A program made the translations under genes and the position numbers. A model generated the notes under the pieces. The model was not told the origin of the DNA, searched no databases, and saw nothing but the letters and a program-made list of their open reading frames with translations. A stretch of DNA of 64,000 bases from Cerina sp048266425. GTDB lineage: Bacteria > Bacteroidota > Bacteroidia > Flavobacteriales > Flavobacteriaceae. Each line of letters opens with the position of its first letter. The first letter of the stretch is position 1. Shown in pieces: positions 7,714-16,795 of the stretch. The stretch covers positions 1 through 64,000 of the forward strand of contig JBLWZN010000023.1 of NCBI GenBank assembly GCA_048266425.1, written 5' to 3'.

Positions 7714-9930
7714 ATGAAAAAAATTTTATTAGCTGTCCTATTTGTAACGTACAGCTTTACCTATTCCCAAAACAGCCTGACCGGTACTATTAAGGCAGCC
7801 GATGATCAGGCTCCTTTAGAAGGTGTATCCGTATATTTTCCCAAATTGGAAATTGGCGGGGTTACCGATGCCAACGGGGCCTTCAACATTAGGAACATTC
7901 CCTTGGGCAGTCATCAAATTGTAGCTTCCTATATCGGGTTCCTTACCCTTTCCAAAACTATTGTCATTGAAAAGGGCAACAATAACCTGAATTTTGAACT
8001 TGCACCAAGCGCCATCGAAATGGACGAAGTCATCGTCTCTACCCCCTTTCATAAATTACAGCGGGAGAACGTAATGAAGGTAGAGCACGTTAATGTGGCC
8101 CAATTAAAAGCTGCTGGCAGTATGACCCTTGCGCAGGGTATTACCAATATTCCAGGAGTTTCGAATGTATCTACTGGCATGGGAATAGGAAAACCTGTGA
8201 TTCGTGGCCTCAGTTCAAACCGAGTGCTGGTCTACGCCCAAGGAGTGCGGTTGGAGAACCAACAGTTTGGGGATGAGCACGGTCTGGGGCTTAGCGATGC
8301 CGGGGTAGAAAGTGTGGAAGTAATCAAAGGACCAGCCTCCCTACTCTATGGCTCCGATGCCATGGGTGGCGTTCTTTATTTAAACCCAGAGAAATTTGCG
8401 ATATCAAATACGACCCACGGCGATGTAAACCTGGATTATTATTCAAACACCTATGGATTAAGCGGCAATGTGGGCGTTAAAACATCCTTGGACAAGTTCA
8501 AATTTCTGATAAGGATAAGCGGTGATTCCCATATAGATTATAAAACGGGGAACAATGATCGGGTCACAAATTCCAGGTTTAAAGAATATGACCTTAAGGC
8601 CGGGGTAGGATACCAAACTACCGACATGAAGACCGAACTTCGATACAATTACAACAAGTCCACCTTGGGCATCCCAGATACCATTGGGGAACAGACTACA
8701 AGTAGAACGCCAGCTTTACCCTATCAGCCGATCGAGAGCCATATTCTAAGCTCCAAGACGAACGTTTTTTTTGAAAACTCCAGTTTGGACGCCACTTTTG
8801 GATATACTTTTAACAACCGTAAAGAGTTGGAAGATTCCAAGGTAGACCCTGCATTGCACATGAATTTGGCCACCTTCAGCTACAACCTGCAATATCATTT
8901 GCCCAAATGGGGGCAATGGGAGACCATAGCCGCAATACAGGGAATGCACCAGACCAATAAAAACTATGGGGAAGAGCTTTTGATACCGGATGCCACTACC
9001 AACGATATTGGGACCATGGCGACCTCCCATTTACATCTGAGCGACAAACACGACATACAATTCGGGCTTAGGTACGACCATCGGGGAATAACTGCCGGAT
9101 CCAATGGGGAAATCGGTTCTGAAAATTATATTTCGGAATTGGATAGGGACTTTAACAGTTTCAATGCCGCTTTGGGCTATAAAATGGATATTACCGGGAA
9201 ACTCTTGTCAAGAATCAACCTCGCTACCGGTTTTAGGGCCCCCAATTTGGCCGAGCTAACCAGTAATGGGGTACACGAGGGCACCAATAGGTTCGAGATC
9301 GGGAATCCGGACCTAACCAACGAAAGAAACCTACAGACCGATATTTCTTTGGAATACAAGAACCAGCATATCGAGTGGTTTTTGAACGGATTTTATAACA
9401 AGATCAATGACTATATTTATTTACAGCCCAATGGGGATTATATAGATAATACCCCTGTTTATGTATACGATCAACAAAATGCCAACCTATACGGTGGGGA
9501 ACTGGGTTTCCATCTTCATCCCCATCCTTTGGACTGGTTGCATTGGGAAAGCAATTTCCAAACCGTAATGGGAAAACTGACCGATGGGGATTACTTACCC
9601 CTGATTCCTGCAAATAGTCTCTCCAATACGCTCCGGGTAGAATTTGATAAGCGCAAAAAGAAATTGAAAAGTTATTATGCCTTTGCGACCCTCCAATCTA
9701 CCTTTGCCCAGCGCCATGTCGGCAATTTTGAAACCGACTCTGAGGGCTATAATTTGTTAAATATTGGCTTAGGTGGTTCCCTTACCGTTTTTAATCAACC
9801 CATGGATATCCATTTAAGTGGCAATAACCTTTTTAACACCACCTATATTGCCCATCTTTCCCGTTTAAAAAGCGATGGTATACCCAATATTGGAAGAAAC
9901 GTAAATATTGGGGTCTCCTTACCGTTTTAA
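7714..9930 (+). CDS. TonB-dependent outer-membrane receptor, metal/siderophore type
   Basis: Receptor of 738 residues starting at ATG 7714 (MKKILLAVLFVTYSFTYSQ signal peptide); an in-frame TTG at 7669 would only add an implausible leader. It contains an N-terminal carboxypeptidase-regulatory-like domain (GTIKAADDQAPLEGVSVYF), a plug with RGLSSNRVLVYAQGVRLE and VEVIKGPASLLYGSDAMGG, and a 22-strand-type barrel ending NVNIGVSLPF with the C-terminal Phe of outer-membrane proteins. It resembles receptors for metals (Cu, Zn, Fe chelates) more than SusC glycan receptors: no SusD partner is present. The upstream Cys/His protein supports a metal substrate; the exact ligand is unknown. Confidence 0.88.
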   Translation: MKKILLAVLFVTYSFTYSQNSLTGTIKAADDQAPLEGVSVYFPKLEIGGVTDANGAFNIRNIPLGSHQIVASYIGFLTLSKTIVIEKGNNNLNFELAPSAIEMDEVIVSTPFHKLQRENVMKVEHVNVAQLKAAGSMTLAQGITNIPGVSNVSTGMGIGKPVIRGLSSNRVLVYAQGVRLENQQFGDEHGLGLSDAGVESVEVIKGPASLLYGSDAMGGVLYLNPEKFAISNTTHGDVNLDYYSNTYGLSGNVGVKTSLDKFKFLIRISGDSHIDYKTGNNDRVTNSRFKEYDLKAGVGYQTTDMKTELRYNYNKSTLGIPDTIGEQTTSRTPALPYQPIESHILSSKTNVFFENSSLDATFGYTFNNRKELEDSKVDPALHMNLATFSYNLQYHLPKWGQWETIAAIQGMHQTNKNYGEELLIPDATTNDIGTMATSHLHLSDKHDIQFGLRYDHRGITAGSNGEIGSENYISELDRDFNSFNAALGYKMDITGKLLSRINLATGFRAPNLAELTSNGVHEGTNRFEIGNPDLTNERNLQTDISLEYKNQHIEWFLNGFYNKINDYIYLQPNGDYIDNTPVYVYDQQNANLYGGELGFHLHPHPLDWLHWESNFQTVMGKLTDGDYLPLIPANSLSNTLRVEFDKRKKKLKSYYAFATLQSTFAQRHVGNFETDSEGYNLLNIGLGGSLTVFNQPMDIHLSGNNLFNTTYIAHLSRLKSDGIPNIGRNVNIGVSLPF

Positions 9931-9960
9931 GTAAATTCCTGGTTTTAAATCACTTTAGCT

Positions 9961-9982
9961 CCTTCCCTTGTCCAAGGGAAGG
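9961..9982. repeat. perfect inverted repeat, hairpin A
   Basis: Ten-base arms (ccttcccttg and caagggaagg) around a 2-nt spacer, located 30 bp past the TonB receptor stop. It lacks a T-tract. It is the left half of a pair of hairpins in the convergent gap with the hydroxylase gene. Confidence 0.75.
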
Positions 9983-10113
9983 TGGATTTACCGAAATTGA
10001 AGACGGAAGGGATTAAAAGCACAGGCTTTGGGTTAAGGATAGAAGGTACAGTAAATAGACCAATATTTGGGAATTCCAACCCCTTTCTCCCGATCGTACC
10101 TCCGGGATTCATT

Positions 10114-10135
10114 CCCCTCCTTATCTGAGGAGGGG
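10114..10135. repeat. perfect inverted repeat, hairpin B
   Basis: Eight-base arms (cccctcct and aggagggg) around a 6-nt loop. Together with hairpin A it frames a 130-bp segment that also contains further purine-rich words (acggaaggga). It looks like a dispersed REP-like element rather than a simple terminator. Confidence 0.7.
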
Positions 10136-10201
10136 AGCTTTAAAGGTTGAAAGCGATATGTGTCTAAAGGCAGAAGCAAAAAAAATTCGGTGAAATCAAT
10201 A

Positions 10202-11119
10202 TCATTTTTTAACCTTTTTATTCCCAAAGCCATAAATCATTTGTTTCCAGAAGCCTTTTGGGACTTCCTCATCCCCTTCAAAACCCAATTCAATTTTTCC
10301 GCTGTCCTCCGGAATATAAGTGGTTTTAAAAATGTAGTCCCAAATACTAAGACTGATGCCATAGTTGATCCCGTATTTTCCTTCCGGTAAAACATAGGCG
10401 TGATGGTACAAATGCATCACGGGATTATTGAGGATATATTTAAGCGGGCCATAGGTAATTTTGATGTTGGAATGGTTAAAATGACCAATAGCAATGGCCA
10501 CAAAATGAACAATATAGGCTTGGCCTGGCTCAAAACCGCCCAGCAACATCAGTCCAAAAACCTTAAGAGGCTTATAGATTACGTTTTCCATCCAATGGTA
10601 TCGCATATGGGCGGCAAAACCCATTTCCTTGACGCTGTGATGAATTTTGTGAAACTGCCATAGCACCGGATATCTATGTAATAGGATATGGGTAAACCAT
10701 TGGACAAAATCGAGGACCACGAAGAAGATCAACAATTGTACCCACATGGGAAAAGTTGATAGATCTACAATTTGAAAACTCTTCATGGAAAGTCCAATGT
10801 CGGCAAAAAACAATTCCAGGACCCTGTAAAAACCACTGATTACAATGGCAAAAATCACAAAGTTGAAGAACATATAAAAAGCATCCAACCAAAAATCCTT
10901 ACGGAAGATAGCCTGTTCCTTCCTCCAGGGAAAAACAATCTCCAACCCCCAAACAACCAAGGAAATCAAAACTATTCCCCAAAAGAAATTCATATACCAT
11001 GGCACTTCAAAAAGAATGGACTTCCATGTCCAATTCAGGGTTCCTATAAAGGTTTTTGTAAAAGCATCGACATATTTATCCATAGTCCAATTCCCTATTA
11101 ATCCGTTTAGGTCGAACAT
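10202..11119 (-). CDS. sterol desaturase / fatty acid hydroxylase family membrane di-iron enzyme
   Basis: Integral membrane protein of 305 residues with at least four hydrophobic segments in residues 35-200. The His-box pattern of the family is intact: HILLH and HKIHH around residues 145-160, HFNHSN, then HLYHHA. These residues bind the di-iron centre. It belongs to the superfamily that includes carotene, sterol and fatty-acid hydroxylases; substrate cannot be assigned from sequence. It faces the TonB receptor gene convergently and stands upstream of no obvious operon partner. Confidence 0.87.
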   Translation of the reverse strand: MFDLNGLIGNWTMDKYVDAFTKTFIGTLNWTWKSILFEVPWYMNFFWGIVLISLVVWGLEIVFPWRKEQAIFRKDFWLDAFYMFFNFVIFAIVISGFYRVLELFFADIGLSMKSFQIVDLSTFPMWVQLLIFFVVLDFVQWFTHILLHRYPVLWQFHKIHHSVKEMGFAAHMRYHWMENVIYKPLKVFGLMLLGGFEPGQAYIVHFVAIAIGHFNHSNIKITYGPLKYILNNPVMHLYHHAYVLPEGKYGINYGISLSIWDYIFKTTYIPEDSGKIELGFEGDEEVPKGFWKQMIYGFGNKKVKK

Positions 11120-11305
11120 TTGTTTCGAACCTTACTTAATATATCATTCCGGGAGGTAATCCTCGCCCTTAAGCGAAGACTTTAGTTTGTTTTGCAGTAT
11201 GCCCGAAGGCATGCGACCTATGCAAGTAAAAAACGCAACGCGATATGCACGTAGCGAGACCAGGCTACTTGCTTTAATCGACCAACGGTCGGAATCCAAA
11301 GCATC

Positions 11306-11770
11306 CTACTTTAATTTATACCATTCAATATTGGTCAATGGCTCTCTGCGTCCTTTGTTTGTAGGGGCATAATTTTTAGCTAGGTAATCCAAAATAATGG
11401 GCTCATTGTCCCCCAAAGGCCAAAGGTTTTGGGTTTCCTGCATCCAACGGATACTGGCCAACCAGCCATCCCTGGTCATTCTGTTTTGTATGACCATTTT
11501 GGCTGAATGGCAGGGAGTACAATTCTGGATCGTTTCGGTCATTCCTGTGTCTACGATAAATCCCGTTGCCTTATCAAATTCCTTTCCTCCTGCGATAGAA
11601 TCGGTCGGACTGGTTGTAGCCTCTATATCCGGACCATTTTCATCGGAAACCTGTGGACCTGAATCCTGGTTCATAAAATACAACGTGGCCATACCTACTA
11701 TAATGACCAATACGATCATAAGGCCAAAAATCATATTCCTATTATTCCTGTTTGCGCTCTTATCCTTCAT
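11306..11770 (-). CDS. membrane-anchored monohaem c-type cytochrome
   Basis: Protein of 154 residues with one N-terminal membrane anchor (about 13-33), a low-complexity acidic/Thr-Ser linker, and a single haem-binding site CTPCH (Cys84, Cys87, His88). The downstream text NRMTRDGWLASIRWMQ supplies candidate Met axial ligands. It is 201 bp downstream of the sulfite-oxidase-like gene on the same strand, which suggests it is the electron acceptor, as SorB is for SorA. The pairing is an inference from order and domain type. Confidence 0.82.
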   Translation of the reverse strand: MKDKSANRNNRNMIFGLMIVLVIIVGMATLYFMNQDSGPQVSDENGPDIEATTSPTDSIAGGKEFDKATGFIVDTGMTETIQNCTPCHSAKMVIQNRMTRDGWLASIRWMQETQNLWPLGDNEPIILDYLAKNYAPTNKGRREPLTNIEWYKLK

Positions 11771-11923
11771 TGGTTTGTTTGTTGTTTGATGATCATTGTT
11801 TTTAGATAGGTTAAGGTTTTAGGCCACGCGTTTCAGGTTTCAAGTTTGTCATGAAATTTCGGATAAGGATAGAATTTGAATAAAGTTGCTAAACCCATAA
11901 TCTTTTCGCACTCTAGCTTTTAA

Positions 11924-11958
11924 CCCGTAACCCTTCAACCTTGAACTTTGAACCTTGA
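11924..11958. repeat. heptad-phased intergenic repeat
   Basis: Five 7-bp words in register (cccgtaa, cccttca, accttga, actttga, accttga) lie just downstream of the stop of the sulfite-oxidase-like gene (minus strand). Confidence 0.7.
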
Positions 11959-11971
11959 ACCAAGCTTTCGT

Positions 11972-13192
11972 CTAGACCACTTTCACGGCAATACGATGAC
12001 AGGCATTGTTGAGATAACCCTTGGGATTCCATCCTGGCAAGACCATGGGCTGACTTACGCCTTTGGAATCGGTGGCCTTCGCCCATACCTCGTAGTACCC
12101 TTTTTTGGGAAATGCCACATTGGCCTTAAAATGTTGCCAAGCCAAGCGGTTTACTGGTTTTTCCAGGGTACAGGATTGCCAGGTTTCCCCAAAATCTATG
12201 GAATAGTGCATGTTGGTTACCGTAAGGTCCCCTGCCCAGGCGTGGCCCCTAATTTCCATTTTTTTGCCCAGATCTATCGTTGCCCCGGATTTGGGATAGG
12301 TAATCAATGATTTAACCGGCATGGACTCAATGATGCACATATCCTTTTCATCAACCTCACTGCCGGGTGCTACGGGTTCACAAGGCACCTTATAGGAGTC
12401 TCCCGTCATTTTAGGTCCGTCGTGAACGATATTGCGAATACTGATCCGCTTCAACCATTTGCCGGAAACCGAGGCTGGCCAACCCCCTGCCACCAAGCGC
12501 AATGGATAGCCATGGGCCAAGGGAATATCTTCCCCGTTCATTTGAAAAGCGACCAAGGTCTCATCTTCCAAGGCTTTGGACATGGGAACCCCACGTGAAA
12601 TTGGCTCTTTGGTGGGATCACCGCTCAAATGGGTGTCGGCAGCGTGATAACCAATATATACGGCATTGTCCTTAATACCAGCATCTTCCAGAATATCCCT
12701 CAATCTTACCCCCGTCCAGTTGGCGCAGTAAACGGCACCTACATCCCACTGGTTTCCTTTTGTGGGCGGATTGAATTCCTTTCTCCCATTGCCCCCACAT
12801 TCCAAGGTAAGTTGGTATGTATAATGCTTAAACTTGGATTTTAGCTCGGCCAAGGAGTATGTTTTCTCCTGTTTAACGGATTCCCCGTCAATGGTAAGTG
12901 CCCAAGTGTTTATATCGATGTCCTCCGGAATTTTCCCATTGTTCCGGATAAACATGACAGAATTGGGAGTCACCTTATCGTCCAACAGATAAGCACGGGA
13001 CTCAATGTTCCAAGGCTTGTCCGTCAGCACGATCATATCCTTGTTAATATTGAACAGTTTAAAAGGATCGGGGTCTTCCAATGCCAACGGGGAATATCCC
13101 AAAGGCATATTTGCCCCAAAAACAATATCGGCCCCAATAATTCCCGCTAATGAGGACAGGGTAGCTTTTCTCACAAAATTTCTTCTTTCCAT
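11972..13192 (-). CDS. sulfite oxidase family molybdoenzyme (SorA-like)
   Basis: Protein of 406 residues with a twin-arginine-type signal (MERRNFVRKATLSSLAGI), so export as a folded, cofactor-loaded enzyme is likely. The molybdopterin domain includes the Mo-ligand Cys132 in LTLECGGNGR, followed by GAVYCANWTGVRLRDIL and substrate-pocket text GYPLRLVAGGWP. The C-terminal third (EIRGHAWAGDLTVTNMHYSID, shown within 20 residues as AGDLTVTNMHYSID) is the Mo-co dimerisation domain. There is no haem domain in the protein, so an external cytochrome is needed; one is encoded next door. Likely activity is periplasmic sulfite oxidation to sulfate. Confidence 0.88.
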   Translation of the reverse strand: MERRNFVRKATLSSLAGIIGADIVFGANMPLGYSPLALEDPDPFKLFNINKDMIVLTDKPWNIESRAYLLDDKVTPNSVMFIRNNGKIPEDIDINTWALTIDGESVKQEKTYSLAELKSKFKHYTYQLTLECGGNGRKEFNPPTKGNQWDVGAVYCANWTGVRLRDILEDAGIKDNAVYIGYHAADTHLSGDPTKEPISRGVPMSKALEDETLVAFQMNGEDIPLAHGYPLRLVAGGWPASVSGKWLKRISIRNIVHDGPKMTGDSYKVPCEPVAPGSEVDEKDMCIIESMPVKSLITYPKSGATIDLGKKMEIRGHAWAGDLTVTNMHYSIDFGETWQSCTLEKPVNRLAWQHFKANVAFPKKGYYEVWAKATDSKGVSQPMVLPGWNPKGYLNNACHRIAVKVV

Positions 13193-13216
13193 AATGGTTT
13201 GCGTTAAATAAAATAT

Positions 13217-13822
13217 CTATGATTTTTGTAAAACAAGGGTCGTCATACAGCGAAGGTCGTTCACATTGGTCGTTTTTAATGGTTCCAAAAATTTCAGGTC
13301 CAAGGTTTTCATGACCTTATGGAGCAATTCTTTCGTAAGTAAAAATCGATCAGATCCATCTGGCAATCCATATATTCCTTTGCCTCCCGGTGTTATTCTA
13401 CTTTCCAGGCCAATATCGGAGGCCATGCGTATAAAAATACTACCGCCCGGTTTCAACACCCGGACCAATTCGGTAAACATTTTCAGGAAATGATCAATAC
13501 TTGTAGCGAAATGCAGCACGGCACTACAAATGATATGATCAAACCTATCATCCCCAAAGGGCAAATTATCAAGCTCTGCCAATGAAACTTGGGATTCTAT
13601 CCGACTGTACGATCGCTTTACTTGACCGACTGCGGTCTTTTCCCTATCTACAGCCCAAATATCATATCCGTTTTCGTAAAACCAGTGCAGATTTCTACCC
13701 CCACCACATCCTGCATCAAGGATGATTTCATTCTTGGAATATCGGCCTTTTACAATTTGATCTAAAAGATAAATATCCATTCCACCAAGCTGCAGACCCA
13801 AGTCTTGAAAATCCATTAACAA
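13217..13822 (-). CDS. class I SAM-dependent methyltransferase
   Basis: Protein of 201 residues with the SAM-binding glycine motif ILDAGCGGGRN (about 34-44), the acidic ribose-binding residue in IWAVDREK, motif HIICSAVLHFA and post-motif LVRVLKPGGSIFIRM. No specificity-determining region is recognisable. It ends 24 bp before the start of the sulfite-oxidase-like gene and follows the small membrane protein gene by 8 bp, so it is probably co-transcribed with them; a link to sulfite metabolism is not established. Confidence 0.82.
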   Translation of the reverse strand: MLMDFQDLGLQLGGMDIYLLDQIVKGRYSKNEIILDAGCGGGRNLHWFYENGYDIWAVDREKTAVGQVKRSYSRIESQVSLAELDNLPFGDDRFDHIICSAVLHFATSIDHFLKMFTELVRVLKPGGSIFIRMASDIGLESRITPGGKGIYGLPDGSDRFLLTKELLHKVMKTLDLKFLEPLKTTNVNDLRCMTTLVLQKS

Positions 13823-13830
13823 ATAATGTA

Positions 13831-14133
13831 TTAATTTTTATTTAGCTCGATGGTGTTTTTCTTTCGGTCACCGCTCAACGCGTAGGTATAAAGCCACATA
13901 AGTGTGAAGGAAGGAATAATATCCAATCCGGGGACCAGCTCCTCCACAAAATTGATCACTCCTGCGACCTGACCGGCCTTGCCCTTGTACATCCGTGTCA
14001 TCAGCCAGGCCGACAATGGTGCCCAGATGATATCTGTAAATTCCCCAATTCCAGGAATCATAAAGGAAACCATGCCCAAGGCATCGAATATCAACCCCAA
14101 AATCAGGTTTCTGGTTCTATTATTCTTAACCAT
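13831..14133 (-). CDS. small membrane protein
   Basis: About 100 residues when started at ATG 14133 (MVKNNRTRNLILGLIFDALG); an upstream in-frame start at 14166 adds a polar stretch without support. Two to three hydrophobic stretches include GMVSFMIPGIGEFTDIIWAP and a C-terminal segment IIPSFTLMWLYTYAL. I do not recognise a named family. It is the first gene of a tight minus-strand run with the methyltransferase and sulfite-oxidase-like genes. Confidence 0.7.
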   Translation of the reverse strand: MVKNNRTRNLILGLIFDALGMVSFMIPGIGEFTDIIWAPLSAWLMTRMYKGKAGQVAGVINFVEELVPGLDIIPSFTLMWLYTYALSGDRKKNTIELNKN

Positions 14134-14183
14134 GATTAAATTTAGGTATTTCCGGTCAATAGACAAAACAGTAAAAGTGTTTC

Positions 14184-14272
14184 AGCGTCCAGCGCTTAGC
14201 GTTCAGCGTATAGCAATTAGCAAAATGCTATTAAAACCTCGGATAAACTTATAAACCCAAAAACTTTTAAAC
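14184..14272. repeat. composite repeat: AGC heptads then TAAAC octads
   Basis: AGC recurs at exact 7-bp steps from 14184 to 14221 (six times), giving words of the form GNNNAGC. From 14244 to 14272 the pattern changes to 8-bp words (taaactta, taaaccca, aaaacttt). This is one of four loci with the heptad-plus-octad arrangement. Confidence 0.75.
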
Positions 14273-14313
14273 ATCGTTTTGGGCCTGAATTTGACACTTG
14301 AACTAGCGCCGTA

Positions 14314-14913
14314 CTACGAAAGATCGGAGCTGATCAACTTTAGGAACTCGTTGCGCGTTTCTATTTTTTCGAACTGACCCCGAAAACCGGAAGTGGTGGT
14401 CACCGAGTTCTGCTTTTGTACTCCCCGCATCATCATGCACATATGGGAAGCTTCGATCACCACGCCAACCCCTTGGGGCTTTAACGTATTATTGATGCAC
14501 TCCAAAATATCATGCGTCAACCGTTCCTGAACTTGCAATCGTCGGGCAAACACATCCACAATCCTTGGAATCTTGCTGAGTCCCACGATATAACCGTTGG
14601 GAATATAGGCGATATGGGCTTTTCCGAAAAAAGGCAACATATGGTGCTCACAGAGCGAATAGACCTCAATATCCTTTATTATGACCATATTGTCATAATT
14701 CTCGGCGAACATGGCGCCTTCCAATATCTCCACCGCATCTTGTTTATATCCTTGTGTAAGGAACATCATTGCTTTTGCTGCCCTTTCCGGGGTTTTTAGC
14801 AAGCCTTCCCGGTTTATATTCTCGCCAATTCCGTTTACGATTCCGGAATAAAGTTCCTTTACTTCGTTGGTGATCTCAATATTGTATTCCTCTAGATAAT
14901 TATATGCCGACAT
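14314..14913 (-). CDS. folE: GTP cyclohydrolase I
   Basis: Enzyme of 199 residues that opens the pterin pathway by converting GTP to 7,8-dihydroneopterin triphosphate for folate (and possibly molybdopterin-independent pterins). Zinc ligands are visible in SLCEHHMLPFFGKAHIAY and CMMMRGVQK. The signature GLSKIPRIVDVFARRLQVQE is intact. Length is normal for the bacterial type IA enzyme. It is a single-gene unit with a long upstream intergenic region. Confidence 0.97.
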   Translation of the reverse strand: MSAYNYLEEYNIEITNEVKELYSGIVNGIGENINREGLLKTPERAAKAMMFLTQGYKQDAVEILEGAMFAENYDNMVIIKDIEVYSLCEHHMLPFFGKAHIAYIPNGYIVGLSKIPRIVDVFARRLQVQERLTHDILECINNTLKPQGVGVVIEASHMCMMMRGVQKQNSVTTTSGFRGQFEKIETRNEFLKLISSDLS

Positions 14914-15151
14914 AAATTGGGTTTAATATTGTTCTTGGCTAAGTTAAGATTTAATCGCTGGCTTTTAAAACTGAAATTGGACTAGAAATTAAGTGCCCAC
15001 CTATTTATGATCAAATCGTATTTTAACCCTGTCCTAATCTATTGGTACTTTCATTTTAAAACCATAGCTGCTTTTGATGCGGAAGTACTTTGAAACCTTA
15101 ATTTTGTAGTGTAATGGGTATTGTTTACTTTCAGCCCCTGAATAGATTGTG

Positions 15152-15221
15152 GCTGATGGTTATATGAAATTAGAAGCTGGAAGCTAGAAGCTAGAAGTTA
15201 GAAGTTAGAAGTTAGAAAAAG
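15152..15221. repeat. heptad-phased intergenic repeat, ten units
   Basis: Ten consecutive 7-bp words in unbroken register, drifting from gctgatg through gaagcta to gaagtta (three identical copies) and gaaaaag. Neighbouring words differ by zero to three bases, which is what is expected of a decayed or evolving tandem array. Confidence 0.85.
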
Positions 15222-15241
15222 TAAAAAAGAAGCCAATCCCA

Positions 15242-15335
15242 TAACAGCAAAACCGCTTAACGGTTTCACGGATAACGAAATTAAAGGTTGACTCCTCGGT
15301 AAGGTTTAAAAGCCGAATAACCATAAACCCCGAAC
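15242..15335. repeat. loose heptad-phased leader of lolD
   Basis: About thirteen 7-bp words with recurring CGG, ACG and AA ends (ttaacgg, tttcacg, gataacg) run up to the ATG at 15340. Register is less strict than in the neighbouring block. Confidence 0.4.
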
Positions 15336-15339
15336 AACA

Positions 15340-16002
15340 ATGATAAAGGCAAAAAACATCCAAAAATATTACGGTAAGCTCCATGTGCTGAAAGGGGTGG
15401 ACCTACACATAAAAAAAGGCGAAATTGTATCCGTTGTCGGGGCATCGGGTGCCGGGAAAACCACGCTGTTGCATATCCTTGGCACCCTGGACCAAATGTC
15501 TAATCCGAAGGACAGCGAGCTCACCATCAATGGTTCGGATGTCACAAAATTATCGGACAAGGCTTTGGCCAAGTTTAGGAACCAGCATATTGGCTTTATT
15601 TTTCAATTTCACCAATTATTACCAGAATTTACGGCTTTGGAAAACGTGTGCATCCCTGCCTTTATCAAAGGAACACCAAGAAATGAAGCGGAGACCAAGG
15701 CTAAGGAGCTCTTGGATTTTTTAGGGCTCTCCGAGCGTTATGACCATAAGCCCAACGAACTTTCCGGAGGGGAACAACAAAGGGTAGCGGTTGCTAGGGC
15801 GTTGATAAACAATCCATCGATAATCTTTGCCGATGAGCCCAGTGGCAACCTGGATTCAGAAAGTGCGGACAACCTCCACCAACTTTTTTTTAGTCTGCGG
15901 CAGGAATTTGGCCAAACCTTCGTCATTGTAACCCACAACGAGGAACTCGCCAATATGGCGGACAGAAAACTGACCATGGTGGATGGGCTTATAAAGCATT
16001 GA
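15340..16002 (+). CDS. lolD: LolD-type ABC transporter ATPase
   Basis: ATP-binding protein of 220 residues. Walker A GASGAGKTT (about 37-45), Q-loop FIFQFHQLLPEFTALENV, signature LSGGEQQR and Walker B IIFADEPSGNLDSES are intact. The FQFHQLLPEFTALENV stretch and LDSES D-loop are typical of the MacB/LolD/FtsE group that drives lipoprotein release or mechanotransmission. No partner permease (LolC/E type) lies in this window, so the substrate rests on subfamily resemblance. It is followed by a TIGR02757 gene after 28 bp. Confidence 0.88.
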   Translation: MIKAKNIQKYYGKLHVLKGVDLHIKKGEIVSVVGASGAGKTTLLHILGTLDQMSNPKDSELTINGSDVTKLSDKALAKFRNQHIGFIFQFHQLLPEFTALENVCIPAFIKGTPRNEAETKAKELLDFLGLSERYDHKPNELSGGEQQRVAVARALINNPSIIFADEPSGNLDSESADNLHQLFFSLRQEFGQTFVIVTHNEELANMADRKLTMVDGLIKH

Positions 16003-16030
16003 TCTTGTTCGGTTTTGCCAATTCCTAAAA

Positions 16031-16795
16031 ATGACAAAAAAGGAGCTTAAAGAATTTTTGGACGCCAAGGTAATCCAGTACAACCATCCCCGGTTTTTGG
16101 AAAGCGACCCTATTCAGGTTCCCCATCGTTTTGACAAAAGGGAAGATATCGAAATCAGTGCCTTTTTAACGGCCACCATAGCCTGGGGCAACCGTAAAAG
16201 TATCATCAACAATGCAAATAGGTTGATGGAGCTCATGGACAATTCCCCCTTCGATTTTGTATTGAACCACCGTGATCGGGAGTTGGAAAAACTGGATACG
16301 TTTGTCCACCGTACCTTTAACGGTCAAGACCTTGGCTATTTTGTAAAAAGCATACAAAACCTCTACCTAAATCACTACGGTTTGGAAAACGCTTTTTCAC
16401 CTCCGGATGGGGCTGCCAACCTACAGCCTGCAATTTCAAAGTTTAAACAGGCTTTTTTTGAACTCCCCCACCCGCTTAGGACAACCAAACATATATCCGA
16501 TCCCTTAAAGGGTTCCGCCGCCAAACGCATCAATATGTTTTTGAGATGGATGGTACGGGACAATTCCTCTGGTGTGGATTTTGGACTGTGGAACAAAATC
16601 ACCCCTGCCCAGCTTTCCTGTCCGCTGGACGTGCATTCGGGGAACGTGGCCCGTAAATTAGGGCTGCTTCAACGCAAACAAAACGATGCCAAAGCCTTGG
16701 CCGAACTGGATGCCAACCTTCGGGAATTGGATTCCCAAGACCCTGTGAAATACGACTTTGCCCTTTTTGGATTGGGGGTCTTTGAAAAATTTTGA
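16031..16795 (+). CDS. TIGR02757 family protein
   Basis: Protein of 254 residues that matches the Bacteroidota family TIGR02757: start ELKEFLDAKVIQYNHP, ISAFLTATIAWGNRKSIINNA, SPAKRINMFLRWMVR-like text near residue 170, and the ending KYDFALFGLGVFEKF. The RxNMFLRWMVR and PLDVHSGNVARKLGL motifs resemble the helix-hairpin-helix DNA glycosylase fold (MutY/EndoIII group), so a DNA-repair or nucleic-acid role is possible but unproven. It is likely co-transcribed with the LolD-like gene. Confidence 0.85.
   Translation: MTKKELKEFLDAKVIQYNHPRFLESDPIQVPHRFDKREDIEISAFLTATIAWGNRKSIINNANRLMELMDNSPFDFVLNHRDRELEKLDTFVHRTFNGQDLGYFVKSIQNLYLNHYGLENAFSPPDGAANLQPAISKFKQAFFELPHPLRTTKHISDPLKGSAAKRINMFLRWMVRDNSSGVDFGLWNKITPAQLSCPLDVHSGNVARKLGLLQRKQNDAKALAELDANLRELDSQDPVKYDFALFGLGVFEKF

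Larger units (their letters stand above)
14914..15339. other. intergenic region folE - lolD
   Basis: Divergent 426-bp gap with no ORF of note. The right two thirds are occupied by two heptad blocks (15152-15221 and about 15242-15335). The left 200 bp are AT-rich and should contain the folE promoter, but I find no clear TAnnTTTG box on the minus strand. Confidence 0.6.
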
